From assembly GCF_003858395.1 (NCBI RefSeq), contig NZ_QWEV01000005.1, forward strand, positions 1,302,001 through 1,366,000: a stretch of DNA of 64,000 nt, written 5' to 3'. The stretch is from Acidipila sp. EB88. GTDB taxonomy: Bacteria; Acidobacteriota; Terriglobia; Terriglobales; Acidobacteriaceae. How positions within the stretch are numbered: position 1 is the stretch's first letter; each line of letters begins with the position of its first letter. Below, one piece after another: positions 23,169 through 32,372 of this stretch. The notes below the pieces were generated by a model. That model ran no database searches. It saw only the letters and a list, made by a program, of their open reading frames with translations, and was not told where the DNA came from. The position numbers and the translations under genes are program-made.

Positions 23169-25850
23169 CTAAGGAGCAGGTCTGGGCGCCGCAGCCATGG
23201 AGGTGTCCGCCACCCCGGCCTTGGTGAGCGACGCCCCTGGGGGCGGAGCGGCGGGTCCCGAGCCTGCCGCGGGCACCGGTCCGCGCCGGGCGTGGTGGTT
23301 GCCGGCACTGTTCCTGCCCCCTTCCACCGATACGGTATTCACCACGGATGGATCGTCGCGCAGCTTCACAAATACCTGGCCATTGGCGACGTGCGGCACC
23401 TCGAGGGTGTTGGCAGCAAAGCCGTCCGGCACCGTCACCATGTGGGTGAACTGGGCATCGGTCGCCACCGATTCCAGCAGGAACAGGCTCGTCCCGGTGA
23501 GGGTGCAGTTCTGCGCGGCATCGGGCGGGCAGGTGTAGCTCTGCAGGCTGGGCAGGCGCACCAGGGTCGCCAGCGGCAGCCAGTCGCCCATGGTTCCGTC
23601 CGCCATCACCGGGCGCAGGCGCAGGCGGCCAAAGGCAGAGTTCCCGAAGCTCTTTGCGGGATCGAGCGTGGCGATCGCGGTTTTCGCGTCCTGCAGGACC
23701 AGCTGGCCGGTCTGCAGGCTGAAGGTTGCCGAGGCGAGCCCGTCCTCCGTCGCCACCTCGATCGATTCGCCCTTGGCAAACACCGCCGGCTGCTGCGACT
23801 TGATGGCGAAGGTCAGCTTGCCGTCCAGGGGAAGCTGGTCGGCGCTGCCCAGCTTGAGGGCCAACGTGGGCGCAGGTTGGGCAGCAGCGGCGAGCTGCAC
23901 ATTCTTGTTGATCAGCGCGACCGAGGGGCGAGCTGCATCGATGGTGACGGCAACCGGCACCACGCGTCCGTCCTTGAGGGTGGCATTGGCAATGGAGTGC
24001 GATCCTGCCGTCAGTGCCGCAACCGGGTCGATCGCAGCCGCAGCCGGGGCCGCTGTCGCTGCTGCAGGCGCGCCGGCGCCCGCAGCAGCGGGAGGCGTGG
24101 GCTTTGTGGCAGGCGCCATCAACTCCAGCTCGTCCACTGTGCCGGTTCGGGTCAGCTTGCCCGGCATGAAGCGGATGCCATGCAGCTCGAGCGAGGCGAC
24201 TCCATCGAGGCGGGTGCCGGTGAGTACGCCTCCGCGATCCCCGGAGTGCATGGTGAACGCCTCGTACTTGCCTGCCTCGGCAAAGCTCGCGGTGCTCACG
24301 GTTTTCGGATCCTTGAGGCCAGCCTGCTTGATCGACACGGTAATGGGACCGGGCTGCGCATCCTTCAGCGGCAGCGTGGCCACAATTCCGTCCGCTCCAT
24401 CCGGCTTGAACGTCGCCTTTTGCGGCTTGCCGCTGGCGTCGGTGTAGTTCACTTCGTCCACACAGGCAGCCGCATCCGACCGCAGATGCAGCTCGTCGTC
24501 CCGGCCGACCACCAGCGCATTCTTGTCGGCGTCCGCGACGGACCAGTCATCGCCGTTGGTGGAACGCAGCTTGAACGAGGGTCCGGTGTAGGCGTCGAAA
24601 CCCCAGTACCCGCGTACCCCGGCCTGCACGTCGTTGCCCAGGGCCGCGTTCTGCAGCACCGGGGCCGGCACCACGAACCCTCCCTGCGCCGCGTCGGGCG
24701 CGGTTGGCAGGTCCACGGTCTTGCCGTTCTTATCCGCCAGGTGCAGCGTCAGGCCATGTCCATAGTCGGTTGCGAAGATCTCCGGAGCGCCATCGACCGG
24801 CAGCACCAGCGGCGCGCGCTGCATGCAGAACACCTGCTTGGGGTCGACGGGATGCAGCGCCGGTGGCTTGGCAGCCATCACGGGTGGCAGCGCCACGACC
24901 AGCACAGACTTGGGGTTATGGAAGGATGGCGGCGCGTTGAGCCACAGGTTCATCTCCACGTTGGTGTCGGAGGACAACGCCGGAATGTACTGAAACTGCG
25001 CCGTGTGGATGCTCGACAGGATGCGGGCGATATCGAAGGCGGCGGAGATGTACGGGTCGTACAGACCGGAGGCCATGCTGGTGGTGGAGCCGGCCTGCAG
25101 CGCGAGATCGCTGGTAGGGCCATTCAGCAGACCCTGGGCCGTGCTGCTGCTGCCGTTGTCGAGGATCAGAGCGCTCTGGCTCTGCTGCAGGCAGGCTGCC
25201 TGCTGGTCTGCCGGGCGATTAAAGCAGTCTTGGTTCACCTTGAGAGAGAGTGACCGGGCCAGGGTGTTGGACTGGTCCTTGACCTTGTCCGGGTCCGCGA
25301 TGCCAGCCACCGCATGGATGTACTTGTTGATACGGTCGCGGTCCAGGCTGGCCGTGTTCAGGTCCTGCGAGGCGCGCACAAACGCGCCGGGCCGTCCGCG
25401 CACCGCGTTCTTCAGGGTCGAGAAGTCACCACCGGTCTGGGGGGCAAACAGGATCACAACCTGCTCGGCGCCGGGAGGCACGACCAGGTAGCTGCCCTCG
25501 TCGATAACCTGCTTGTTCCATGCCTCTACCTTGGTGAACCAGTCATCGGGCGGCGGGTTGGTGGAACCGCGCAGAAACACCGCGACCATCAGGTAGTGCA
25601 CCGACTCATGCTCGCCCAGCACAGGGTGCAGCCAAAGCCGGTCGCCGGGCTGGAGGTTGGGCACCTGCGCGATAGGCAGCGTCTTGCCCGCGCGCTGCAC
25701 CTTTACCTCGAGGGTGGGGCCCTGCAGGTCAAACTGTGCGGACTGGGCGTGCGCGGACAAGCCCGCCGGTCCGAGTCCAAGAGCAGAGAGCAATGCAGCC
25801 GTGCAAGCAAAACGTTTCGTTCGTGAGAGCATGATGCCTCTTGTGTTCAT
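23169..25850 (-). CDS. Large secreted Ala/Pro-rich protein of unknown function
   Basis: 893 residues, not recognised. A signal peptide (SRTKRFACTAALLSALGL..AHAQ) is followed by a region of regular beta-like segments; residues 40-140 contain GDRLWLHPVLGEHESVHYLMVAVFLRG. The body (about 290-880) alternates strands and loops as in multi-domain Ig-like or carbohydrate-associated exported proteins, with an Ala/Pro linker near 590-625 and another Pro/Gly/Ala tail at the C-terminus. Cys pairs (CFNRPADQQAAC, CPPDAAQNC) could form disulfides. The ATG at 25850 has GAGG nine bases upstream. It lies 205 bp after the respiratory cluster on the same strand, and any link to respiration is unproven. Confidence 0.75.
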   Translation of the reverse strand: MNTRGIMLSRTKRFACTAALLSALGLGPAGLSAHAQSAQFDLQGPTLEVKVQRAGKTLPIAQVPNLQPGDRLWLHPVLGEHESVHYLMVAVFLRGSTNPPPDDWFTKVEAWNKQVIDEGSYLVVPPGAEQVVILFAPQTGGDFSTLKNAVRGRPGAFVRASQDLNTASLDRDRINKYIHAVAGIADPDKVKDQSNTLARSLSLKVNQDCFNRPADQQAACLQQSQSALILDNGSSSTAQGLLNGPTSDLALQAGSTTSMASGLYDPYISAAFDIARILSSIHTAQFQYIPALSSDTNVEMNLWLNAPPSFHNPKSVLVVALPPVMAAKPPALHPVDPKQVFCMQRAPLVLPVDGAPEIFATDYGHGLTLHLADKNGKTVDLPTAPDAAQGGFVVPAPVLQNAALGNDVQAGVRGYWGFDAYTGPSFKLRSTNGDDWSVADADKNALVVGRDDELHLRSDAAACVDEVNYTDASGKPQKATFKPDGADGIVATLPLKDAQPGPITVSIKQAGLKDPKTVSTASFAEAGKYEAFTMHSGDRGGVLTGTRLDGVASLELHGIRFMPGKLTRTGTVDELELMAPATKPTPPAAAGAGAPAAATAAPAAAAIDPVAALTAGSHSIANATLKDGRVVPVAVTIDAARPSVALINKNVQLAAAAQPAPTLALKLGSADQLPLDGKLTFAIKSQQPAVFAKGESIEVATEDGLASATFSLQTGQLVLQDAKTAIATLDPAKSFGNSAFGRLRLRPVMADGTMGDWLPLATLVRLPSLQSYTCPPDAAQNCTLTGTSLFLLESVATDAQFTHMVTVPDGFAANTLEVPHVANGQVFVKLRDDPSVVNTVSVEGGRNSAGNHHARRGPVPAAGSGPAAPPPGASLTKAGVADTSMAAAPRPAP

Positions 25851-26055
25851 TCTCAGCTGCCTCTGTGTGCCGGGCAAGCTTCCAGCAAGTGCAGTATCGC
25901 AATGGCGCGAGTCGGACGTATAAAAAGTGGAGCGAGAGGGATGCAACGTCTCCCGCGAAAAGACCAGACATAAGACCCTTCGGGAACCCGCCCGGACCGC
26001 GACTCACTCGCCTTCGATGCGGACGGGGCGCTGCCCGCTGCATCTTTGAGCCGGG

Positions 26056-26634
26056 CTACCCGGCCGGCGATGCGGCGATGCGACGCCTGCGCAGCTTTTG
26101 CTTGGCCGACTGGTTCAGCAAGAACAAGACTATAAGCATGGCGGGTATCAACACGGCGGCAAATACGGTGTTGCGCACGCCATGGTTACTCTCCACGGGG
26201 AGCGTCCCCTCGAAGCCTGCCGCGGGACGGTCGCTCTTCCGCAGATGCAGGCGCAGGGCGTAGGTTCCCGCATCGGTTAATCGCACCGTCGCCTGCGGCA
26301 GCTGCCGGGCAGCAGCCGGGCTCATCCGGAAGACCACGGCGGGCCGGTCGCCAAGCACCAGCTCGCCGTCTGCAGCCAGTCCTGGGTCTGAGACCAGCGA
26401 GCCGTCAGAGGAGAGTTGCACCAACAGGCGCAGATCTGCAGGGCCGGTCACCAGGGGATCGGGCGCGGAGAACAACGTCACGGTGTACGCGCCGTCGGTG
26501 CCATGGAAGGCGATATGCGGGCCGTCCGCGTAAGCGCGTGGAACAGAATGGTGCGCAAGGAACGCAAGCGTCAGTGCAGCCGGCCCATAGAGCCGGCAGG
26601 CCCTGCACGTCTGGAGCAGGATGGGCCTCGTCAC
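26056..26634 (-). CDS. Small exported protein with C-terminal membrane anchor, next to CtaG fusion
   Basis: 192 residues. The N-terminal hydrophobic leader (AALTLAFLAHHSVPRAYA) is followed by a beta-rich extracytoplasmic domain with PDPLVTGPADLRLLVQLSSDG and RLTDAGTYALRLHLRKSD, then one membrane helix (TVFAAVLIPAMLIVLFLLN) and a short Arg/Lys tail inside. The pattern resembles FixH/YtkA-like or copper-delivery-associated beta domains but has no obvious metal-binding Met/His motif. It starts at a GTG inside the stop of the preceding gene (GTGA overlap), so translation is coupled to the CtaG-ferredoxin fusion. Role in oxidase assembly is inferred from that context. Confidence 0.75.
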   Translation of the reverse strand: MTRPILLQTCRACRLYGPAALTLAFLAHHSVPRAYADGPHIAFHGTDGAYTVTLFSAPDPLVTGPADLRLLVQLSSDGSLVSDPGLAADGELVLGDRPAVVFRMSPAAARQLPQATVRLTDAGTYALRLHLRKSDRPAAGFEGTLPVESNHGVRNTVFAAVLIPAMLIVLFLLNQSAKQKLRRRRIAASPAG

Positions 26635-29171
26635 ATGCCGACCATGCCGCGCATCTGCATCGGCTGCAGCAGGATCCATACGCCGGCAGTGTAGAGCAGC
26701 ACGGCGACCAGGGCCCAGGGCGCGACGGCGCGGCTCCGCGCCAGTATGCCGCTTCCCTGCCCGGAGTAAAGCCCGGGGCGACCGGCGCGCCTGCCTGTGC
26801 CCGGCGTCTTGCCGGGACCGGCACCCATGCGCCAGCCAAGGTACAGCGTGCCAAGCAGCCCGGCATCCAGAATCGCGAGCTGCAGCCCCAGCAACGAAGA
26901 CGCCGGGAACAATGGCCGCTCCGCCATCCAGTCGGGCTGCGGCAGTGCGCGCACCGCTCCCACTGTTTTGCCGAGATCGTGCAGCGACTGCAAAACGCCC
27001 GGTACGAGGGAGTCCCAGGCTGTCACCAGGTGGAACGACAGGTGGGCGGCCCACATGCCGAGGCCGATCGGCAACAGGGCGAGCATCCACCGGGGCAGCT
27101 CGTTGCGGACATGCGGGTGCACAGCGGTGCTCCGCATCAGGCGCACCGCGAACCACAGCAGCGCCAGCAGCAGTGCCGGCAAAAGTGCCGACAGCAGCAG
27201 CCCGAGCGTGCTGGCGGCGGTTGCGGGCAAAGCCCTCCCGAACCGATCCATTACCTGCGCCACCGGAGCCACCATGACGGCGGCGCTGGCAAATGCGCCC
27301 ATGACAACGGTTGCCGCGAGCACCGCCAGGTCCATGCGGTGGCTGTACCGGCCCACCGCCGAGCGTTGCGGGTCCGCTGTGGAAAGCTGCACCAGTTCGT
27401 AAGCAGGCGGCTGAACAAAGAGGCCGACGTTGTCGTGCGGGCACGCTTTTACACAGTCCATGCACAGGGTGCAGTCCATGTTGCCCTGCTTCTGCGGCAG
27501 GAAGAGGTGCAGTTCGCAGCCACGCTGCTCCCGCTGTTTTGTCGGCTCGGTGGCTGCCGTCGCGGTGGTGGGCTCCTGGTGCCCGGCAATGCAATCCCGC
27601 GTAGCGCAGCTGGCACAAGTGGAAAGCGCGCGGGGCGCGACCTCGACGGGCGACACCAGCGAGGCGGCAAAGTTGAACTGGCCCAGCGGGCACACGTACT
27701 TGCAGAAGGAGGCGTCGCGAAACACCCCATCCACCGCGAATGCGGTGACGAAGTAGGCCAGCAGCAGCATCGCGGTCCGTGCGGGCGAATCCCAAAGATC
27801 GAGCGCCTCGTATGCCCAGAAGAACAAAGACACCAGCGCGGTAGGCAGCCACTTGTTGCGCAGCGGGCGCGGCCAGGGTTTTTGTGCGATGCCGAGGCGG
27901 CGCAGCACAAACTTCGCCGCCTCGCGCGGCAGCATGAACGGGCAGCTCATGCAGAACAGGTTGCCGCACAGCAGGATGGCCAGCACAAAAATGCCGCGCG
28001 CATAGGTCCAGGGGACGATGCCCGCGAGGTTCATTGAGCCCATCTGGTGCCCGAACAGCCCGTCCACAATCACAGCTGTGGCTACCAACAGCGAAAGTGC
28101 CTGCAGCGACTGCCGACCATAGCGGGACCGCAGGAACGGCCCGATGCCAGCGAGCCGAAGCAGGTCAAGGCCCCCGCGCTGATCGGCGGGGAGTGCGCCG
28201 GTTGTCTTTTCGGGTCGCTGTGCACGGCCAGGAGCGAAGCCGGCTGTAGACGGGGTTGGAGCTTCGCCTGGAGTTGCCCGTTCGGCCCTGCGCATTGCCT
28301 GCAGGCGGGTGTGCGCGGCAGCCATGCGTTCCTGCTCCCGCTCGCCCTTGCGCGAGAGGAGCTGCCCGGTGATCAGCATGGCCGCGCCCAGGAATGATAC
28401 CGAGCCAATCACCCACATCAGGGATCCGGCGGCGACCTGATCTGCCAGCACAGACAGGCCGAAAAAGCGCGGAATCGCTGCGTACGCCGGGTAGATGACC
28501 TTGCCGGAAAAGCTCAGCGTCGCCGACAGGGCCGTGTTCACCAGGTCGGCGGAGAGCAGGAATGGCAGCAGCAGCCAGCGGCTGGCCGTGTAGACGGAAG
28601 GCCACGGGGCCACGATGTGCCACCAGAACAGCACGCTGGTCAGCAGGAAACAGGCGTGCTCGACCTCGTGCCATCCCGGGTACTTGAGCGCCAGGTCATA
28701 CGCGGCGGGTACATGCCAGGCGATAAAGACCGTGTTCATCAGCAGCCACGCGAACAGGCGCGAGCCAAGGAGGCGCTGCAGGGTGTGCACGGGGCGCAGC
28801 GTGAAAAACGGACCCAGCCCCTCGCGCACAAAAAAGCGAGGCAGCCCGCGCAGCAGCGGCACGGTGGGCGCGCCCAGCACCAGCAGCGGCGGGGCCACCG
28901 CCATCAGGAACAGGTGCTGGATCATGTGGGCGGTCAGCAACGCGCCAGACAATGCGTCGAGCGGGGACGCGATCGCCACCCATATCGAAAGAATGCCACC
29001 GGCAAAACACAGGGCACGCCAAGTAGGGATTTGCGTAGGACGGGTCTGCTGCAGCAGCCGCCAGCCGCGCACGTACACAAGCAGGGTCACCAGCAGAGCG
29101 AGCGAGGCCCAGATCGGAATGCTGGCGAAGCCATACGAGAAACCGTAGGCAGCTTGGGAGGCATCGGGCAT
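26631..29171 (-). CDS. CtaG oxidase-assembly domain fused to NapH/CcoG-like membrane ferredoxin
   Basis: 846 residues in two parts. Residues 1-275 match caa3-oxidase assembly factor CtaG: a bundle of about seven helices with ASPLDALSGALLTAHMIQHL, WHVPAAYDLAL and HACFLLTSVLFWW, rich in His and implicated in copper delivery in Bacillus. A charged linker (about 276-345) leads to a second membrane part like NapH/RdxA/CcoG: CMSCPF at 407-412, FCKYVCPLGQF at 489-499, CASC...C at 519-527 and a ferredoxin motif CTLCMDCVKACP at 567-578, enough for two 4Fe-4S clusters, with more helices to the end. CcoG reduces copper for oxidase assembly, so a single protein may reduce and insert copper. The gene follows a terminator after the cytochrome b gene. 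Confidence 0.88.
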   Translation of the reverse strand: MPDASQAAYGFSYGFASIPIWASLALLVTLLVYVRGWRLLQQTRPTQIPTWRALCFAGGILSIWVAIASPLDALSGALLTAHMIQHLFLMAVAPPLLVLGAPTVPLLRGLPRFFVREGLGPFFTLRPVHTLQRLLGSRLFAWLLMNTVFIAWHVPAAYDLALKYPGWHEVEHACFLLTSVLFWWHIVAPWPSVYTASRWLLLPFLLSADLVNTALSATLSFSGKVIYPAYAAIPRFFGLSVLADQVAAGSLMWVIGSVSFLGAAMLITGQLLSRKGEREQERMAAAHTRLQAMRRAERATPGEAPTPSTAGFAPGRAQRPEKTTGALPADQRGGLDLLRLAGIGPFLRSRYGRQSLQALSLLVATAVIVDGLFGHQMGSMNLAGIVPWTYARGIFVLAILLCGNLFCMSCPFMLPREAAKFVLRRLGIAQKPWPRPLRNKWLPTALVSLFFWAYEALDLWDSPARTAMLLLAYFVTAFAVDGVFRDASFCKYVCPLGQFNFAASLVSPVEVAPRALSTCASCATRDCIAGHQEPTTATAATEPTKQREQRGCELHLFLPQKQGNMDCTLCMDCVKACPHDNVGLFVQPPAYELVQLSTADPQRSAVGRYSHRMDLAVLAATVVMGAFASAAVMVAPVAQVMDRFGRALPATAASTLGLLLSALLPALLLALLWFAVRLMRSTAVHPHVRNELPRWMLALLPIGLGMWAAHLSFHLVTAWDSLVPGVLQSLHDLGKTVGAVRALPQPDWMAERPLFPASSLLGLQLAILDAGLLGTLYLGWRMGAGPGKTPGTGRRAGRPGLYSGQGSGILARSRAVAPWALVAVLLYTAGVWILLQPMQMRGMVGM

Positions 29172-29266
29172 GTTGGACGGAAACTCTTCTCCTGGCGCTT
29201 ACACCGGCGGCCAGACTGCTGCGGTGAGCACGAGTCTGAATGGAGGGAGGTTGCGGGCGAAACAAA

Positions 29267-29295
29267 GCGGCAGCGCCCACATCGGTCGCTGCCGC
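29267..29295 (-). terminator. Intrinsic terminator after cytochrome b-c gene
   Basis: On the minus strand CGCTGCCGC is preceded 11 bases earlier by its complement GCGGCAGCG, giving a 9-bp GC stem, and is followed by TTTGTTTC. It should end most transcripts of the oxidase/bc operon before the CtaG fusion. Confidence 0.75.
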
Positions 29296-29314
29296 CTTCT
29301 GGTTCCCACTGCGT

Positions 29315-30991
29315 TTAGTGAACCAGTGCGGGCACTGTGTTCAGGCTGACGGTGGTGTCGCCGGGCTTTGCGCCGGCCTTGGTGTTGCGGCTGGTGGTCT
29401 GTCCCTGCGTCTGCTTCTGGTCCTTTGGAGCCGGCTTGGGATTGCTGTCCGGATGGTTCTCGCCGACGTTCTGCGCGGGTCCATCCCCAGTCAGCGGATT
29501 GCCCCGCATGTTGTCGGGCGGTCCGTTGGGCGTTGCCGCATTGCGTGCCGGCTCCTGTCCAAGCGGATGCATCGTTTCCAGAAAGGCCACAATCGCGGTG
29601 GTCTGCGCCGGGGACAGGTTCTTGCCATAGGCTGGCATGTTGCCACCACCCTGCAGCACCTGGCGTACCAGCTGGTCGTAGGTCAGGCGGGTTGCAACCG
29701 CGTCGAGGCTGGGACCACGCTGGCCGCCCAGTCCACCGACTTCATGGCAGTTGCGGCACTGCTTGCCCTGGAACACGATGGCTCCCTGGCGTTCCAGCGG
29801 AAGTTCGGCATGCACCTTTTCAGCCGGCAGCGGGTCGCCGCTCCATGCCGTCATGTGCGGGCTCCATGGCTCGTAGGTACCGAGATGGTTGAGCACAGCG
29901 AGGCTGATGGAGAGGAACACCAGGGTGAGCACGGCCACCGGACGACGGCTCCAGTGCTTCTCGCCTTCGCCGGCCACGAATGGCAGAGCGATCAGCACAG
30001 CGATACCGATAGGCGGAGCGATCAGCAGGAACGGTGTTTCCAGCGAATCCGGCAGGTACGACAGGATCGAGTATAGCCACAGGAAGAAGTAGTCCGGCTT
30101 GGGAGCCGTCTGGATGATGGTCGGGTCGGGCTGTCCGCCGGGGCCGAAGGGTCCAAAGATGATGGCGCACAGGGCCACGGCGCCGTAGATCGCAGCCGAG
30201 AAGAACAGGTCCTTCCACACGGCGCCCGGTACAAAGGCGATACCGTCCTTGTGGGCCAGCTCGTTGTACTCGTGCACGTAGGTGGAGCGACGCACGATAC
30301 GGCCAGGCATCGGCCACTCGTTGATGCCGAGCTTGAGCACCAGCCAGACGTGCAGACCGGCAAAGCCCATCAGCAGGCCCGGGATCACAAACACGTGCAG
30401 CGCAAAAAAGCGCGTCAGTGTGGCGCCGCCGATGATGGGACCGCCCAGCAGCGCGTGCACGGCGTAGGGCCCGATGACCGGGACACGGCTGGCGATGGAG
30501 GCGCCGATGCCAAGGCCCCAGTAAGCATCCTGGTCGTAACGCAGAACCTGGCCCGTGAAGCCCATGCCCAGCGTGAGAAACAACAGCCCGACACCCAGCA
30601 GCCACGTGAGCTCACGCGGGAACTTGTAGGCGCCGAACATGAACACCTGCATCATGTGCACCAGGACCACGGCGATCATGAAGTCGGAGCCCCAGCCGTG
30701 CATGGCACGCAGGAACCAGCCGAGGATCAGGTGATTGTTGAGGTAGTTGAGACTTTGCCAGGCTTCGCTGGCAGAAGGGGTATAGACCAGCGCGAGCAGA
30801 ATGCCGGTGAGAATCTGCAGCACCAGCAGCGCCGTCGCGGCCGAACCGAACACATACCACCAGCTGGCGGTCGACTTTGGCACGGGATGCAGTGCGGACT
30901 CCTTGACGAAGCCCTCCAGCTGCACTCGCCGCTCAAGCCAGCCGTACACGTCCAGCGCTGTCTTGGTGGGATTGATATTTAGCCGAGGCAT
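29315..30991 (-). CDS. Cytochrome b fused to C-terminal cytochrome c (bc complex)
   Basis: 558 residues. Residues 1-375 are a full cytochrome b with both the haem half (HGWGSDFMIAVVLVHMMQ and HALLGG...LHVFVIPG supply the four His ligands of two b haems) and the quinol half, where PDYF (PKPDYFFLW) replaces the PEWY motif of the Qo site. From about 400 a class I cytochrome c follows (QCRNCHEVGGLGG, haem Cys/Cys/His; Met ligand probably in GGNMPAYG), then a Pro/Gln/Asn-rich tail of about 75 residues. It passes electrons from quinol to the Rieske protein and cytochrome c. Its ATG overlaps the Rieske 3' end by 13 bp. Confidence 0.93.
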   Translation of the reverse strand: MPRLNINPTKTALDVYGWLERRVQLEGFVKESALHPVPKSTASWWYVFGSAATALLVLQILTGILLALVYTPSASEAWQSLNYLNNHLILGWFLRAMHGWGSDFMIAVVLVHMMQVFMFGAYKFPRELTWLLGVGLLFLTLGMGFTGQVLRYDQDAYWGLGIGASIASRVPVIGPYAVHALLGGPIIGGATLTRFFALHVFVIPGLLMGFAGLHVWLVLKLGINEWPMPGRIVRRSTYVHEYNELAHKDGIAFVPGAVWKDLFFSAAIYGAVALCAIIFGPFGPGGQPDPTIIQTAPKPDYFFLWLYSILSYLPDSLETPFLLIAPPIGIAVLIALPFVAGEGEKHWSRRPVAVLTLVFLSISLAVLNHLGTYEPWSPHMTAWSGDPLPAEKVHAELPLERQGAIVFQGKQCRNCHEVGGLGGQRGPSLDAVATRLTYDQLVRQVLQGGGNMPAYGKNLSPAQTTAIVAFLETMHPLGQEPARNAATPNGPPDNMRGNPLTGDGPAQNVGENHPDSNPKPAPKDQKQTQGQTTSRNTKAGAKPGDTTVSLNTVPALVH

Positions 30992-31590
30992 GATTTCTTC
31001 CTCTCAACACTTGCCTGGTTAGAGAGCGTGGGGAGCTGGCCGGCGTTGATCTGGATCTCGCCATTCACAAGCTTCCACTGGTACTCGAACATGCCGCGCT
31101 CCGGTGGTCCGGCTGCACGCGAGCCGTCCTGGTAGTAGACGCCGCCGTGGCAGGGGCACATGAAGAGACCGGACTGCGGGAACCAGCGGACCGGGCACCC
31201 GAGGTGCGCACAGTTGATCGCGAATACCTGGAAGCTCGTGTCGGACAGGCGTCGTACCCAGCACGCGGTGTTGTCGGTGGCGCCGTCGGTGGGTGTTTTA
31301 TACGGCGTAACAAAGGTCGCAAAGCGGGTCTGCCCATTGGGGAAGCGATCGATATTGCCGAGCGAAACCCAGGACTTGTAGAAACCCTTTTTGCGGAGTG
31401 CCGGGCCCAGAACATAGCCGATGACCGGCGCCGTGATGGCGAGACCCACCAGGGCGTTCAGCCCGATGCCGATGTTCATCAATACGCTGCGGCGGGTGAC
31501 ATGGCGGACAGGGATCTCCGCATCAGGCTGACCGTGGTGCTCAGTCTTGATGTTCTCGATCTTGACCAGATGATCTTCTGTTGTGCTCAT
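30979..31590 (-). CDS. Rieske [2Fe-2S] subunit of bc complex
   Basis: 203 residues. A twin-arginine-like stretch (VTRRSVLMNIGIGLNAL) precedes one membrane helix; the cluster domain has CAHLGCPVRW and CPCHGGVY, the two Cys-His pairs that bind the iron-sulfur centre, with an extra Cys in the first. Export of such folded proteins normally uses Tat with the helix as anchor. The start has AGGAGG eleven bases upstream and shares one base with the stop of the cytochrome c gene (TAATG), so expression is tightly coupled. An upstream in-frame start at 31677 is rejected because it would lie inside the cytochrome c gene. Confidence 0.94.
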   Translation of the reverse strand: MSTTEDHLVKIENIKTEHHGQPDAEIPVRHVTRRSVLMNIGIGLNALVGLAITAPVIGYVLGPALRKKGFYKSWVSLGNIDRFPNGQTRFATFVTPYKTPTDGATDNTACWVRRLSDTSFQVFAINCAHLGCPVRWFPQSGLFMCPCHGGVYYQDGSRAAGPPERGMFEYQWKLVNGEIQINAGQLPTLSNQASVERKKSCLG

Positions 31591-32372
31591 TACTGACCAG
31601 TCCTCCTTTGCAGCTCTGTGCCATTGCCCGTCGGGTGCGGATTGCCTGGTTCCGGAAGCCGGTGCGCGCTCAGCCATGCCACCACGTCAGTGATCTCCGT
31701 ATCGGAGAGTGGGTGTCCAGGGATGTCGTTCCGGTAATCCGGCTGCCCCAGGTCGGGCCGTCCGGCGATCGTGATCGTACGAAGACCCTGGTTGCTGATC
31801 AGCGACAGGTAGGTCGGATCGGTAATCGATCCAGCCTTGCCAGGATGCATCACGGCTCCATTTGCATCGGCTACCCCGTGGCAGCTCGCGCAGGCCTGGG
31901 CATAGACCTGGCCTCCGTGAGAAACATCGCCAGGATGAGACGCAGCATAAGGAGGCAGTGCCATACCTACGAGCATAGCGGGCTTGGCCCAGCGCTGACG
32001 CATGCCCTTGACGATCACGTTGATCTGGTCATCCGTCAGCAAACCACCCGCCATGGTCGAGAACGCGGGCATCTGGCCGCCGGGGCCGCCATTGGCGCTC
32101 CAGTTGTGGATCGTGGCGTCATCGGCGATGCCGTAGTACAGCGGGTTGTTCATGCCGAAGGCTGGGCTGTTCTTGCCTTCCACCCCGTGGCAGCCTGCGC
32201 AGTTCTCACCGTAAAGAACGGCGAAGTCCTTCACCTGATCGGGGCGCTCTTCCACTTCGTGAATCTTGGCCGGACCCATCAGCAGGCGCTGGCATCCGGT
32301 GGAGCCGAGCATCACTGTTGCCAGCGCCGCCGTGGCTGCGAACTGCTTCCAAAAACTTGCTGCGAACGGCAT
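31590..32372 (-). CDS. Diheme cytochrome c lipoprotein
   Basis: 260 residues. An N-terminal leader ends in a lipobox (MLGSTGCQ), so the protein is probably a lipid-anchored electron carrier outside the membrane. Two haem-binding motifs, CAGCHG (about 59-64) and CASCHG (about 160-165), each start a class I cytochrome c domain; MPAFSTM and IPGHPLSDTE are near the expected distal-ligand regions. It may shuttle electrons between the bc part and the caa3 oxidase or be a fixed subunit. It overlaps the previous and next genes by one base each (TAATG at both ends). Confidence 0.92.
   Translation of the reverse strand: MPFAASFWKQFAATAALATVMLGSTGCQRLLMGPAKIHEVEERPDQVKDFAVLYGENCAGCHGVEGKNSPAFGMNNPLYYGIADDATIHNWSANGGPGGQMPAFSTMAGGLLTDDQINVIVKGMRQRWAKPAMLVGMALPPYAASHPGDVSHGGQVYAQACASCHGVADANGAVMHPGKAGSITDPTYLSLISNQGLRTITIAGRPDLGQPDYRNDIPGHPLSDTEITDVVAWLSAHRLPEPGNPHPTGNGTELQRRTGQ

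Noticed and set aside
23292..25253. 653-codon plus-strand ORF opposite the large secreted protein
   Set aside because: Arg/Gly/His-rich and without domains; the minus-strand frame has a signal peptide, a ribosome site and balanced composition. Typical antisense shadow in GC-rich DNA.
26635..27969. Upstream extension of the small exported protein into the CtaG fusion gene
   Set aside because: It is a second frame within a gene whose own frame has cluster-binding motifs; the GTG at 26634 overlaps the CtaG stop and is followed by a proper leader.
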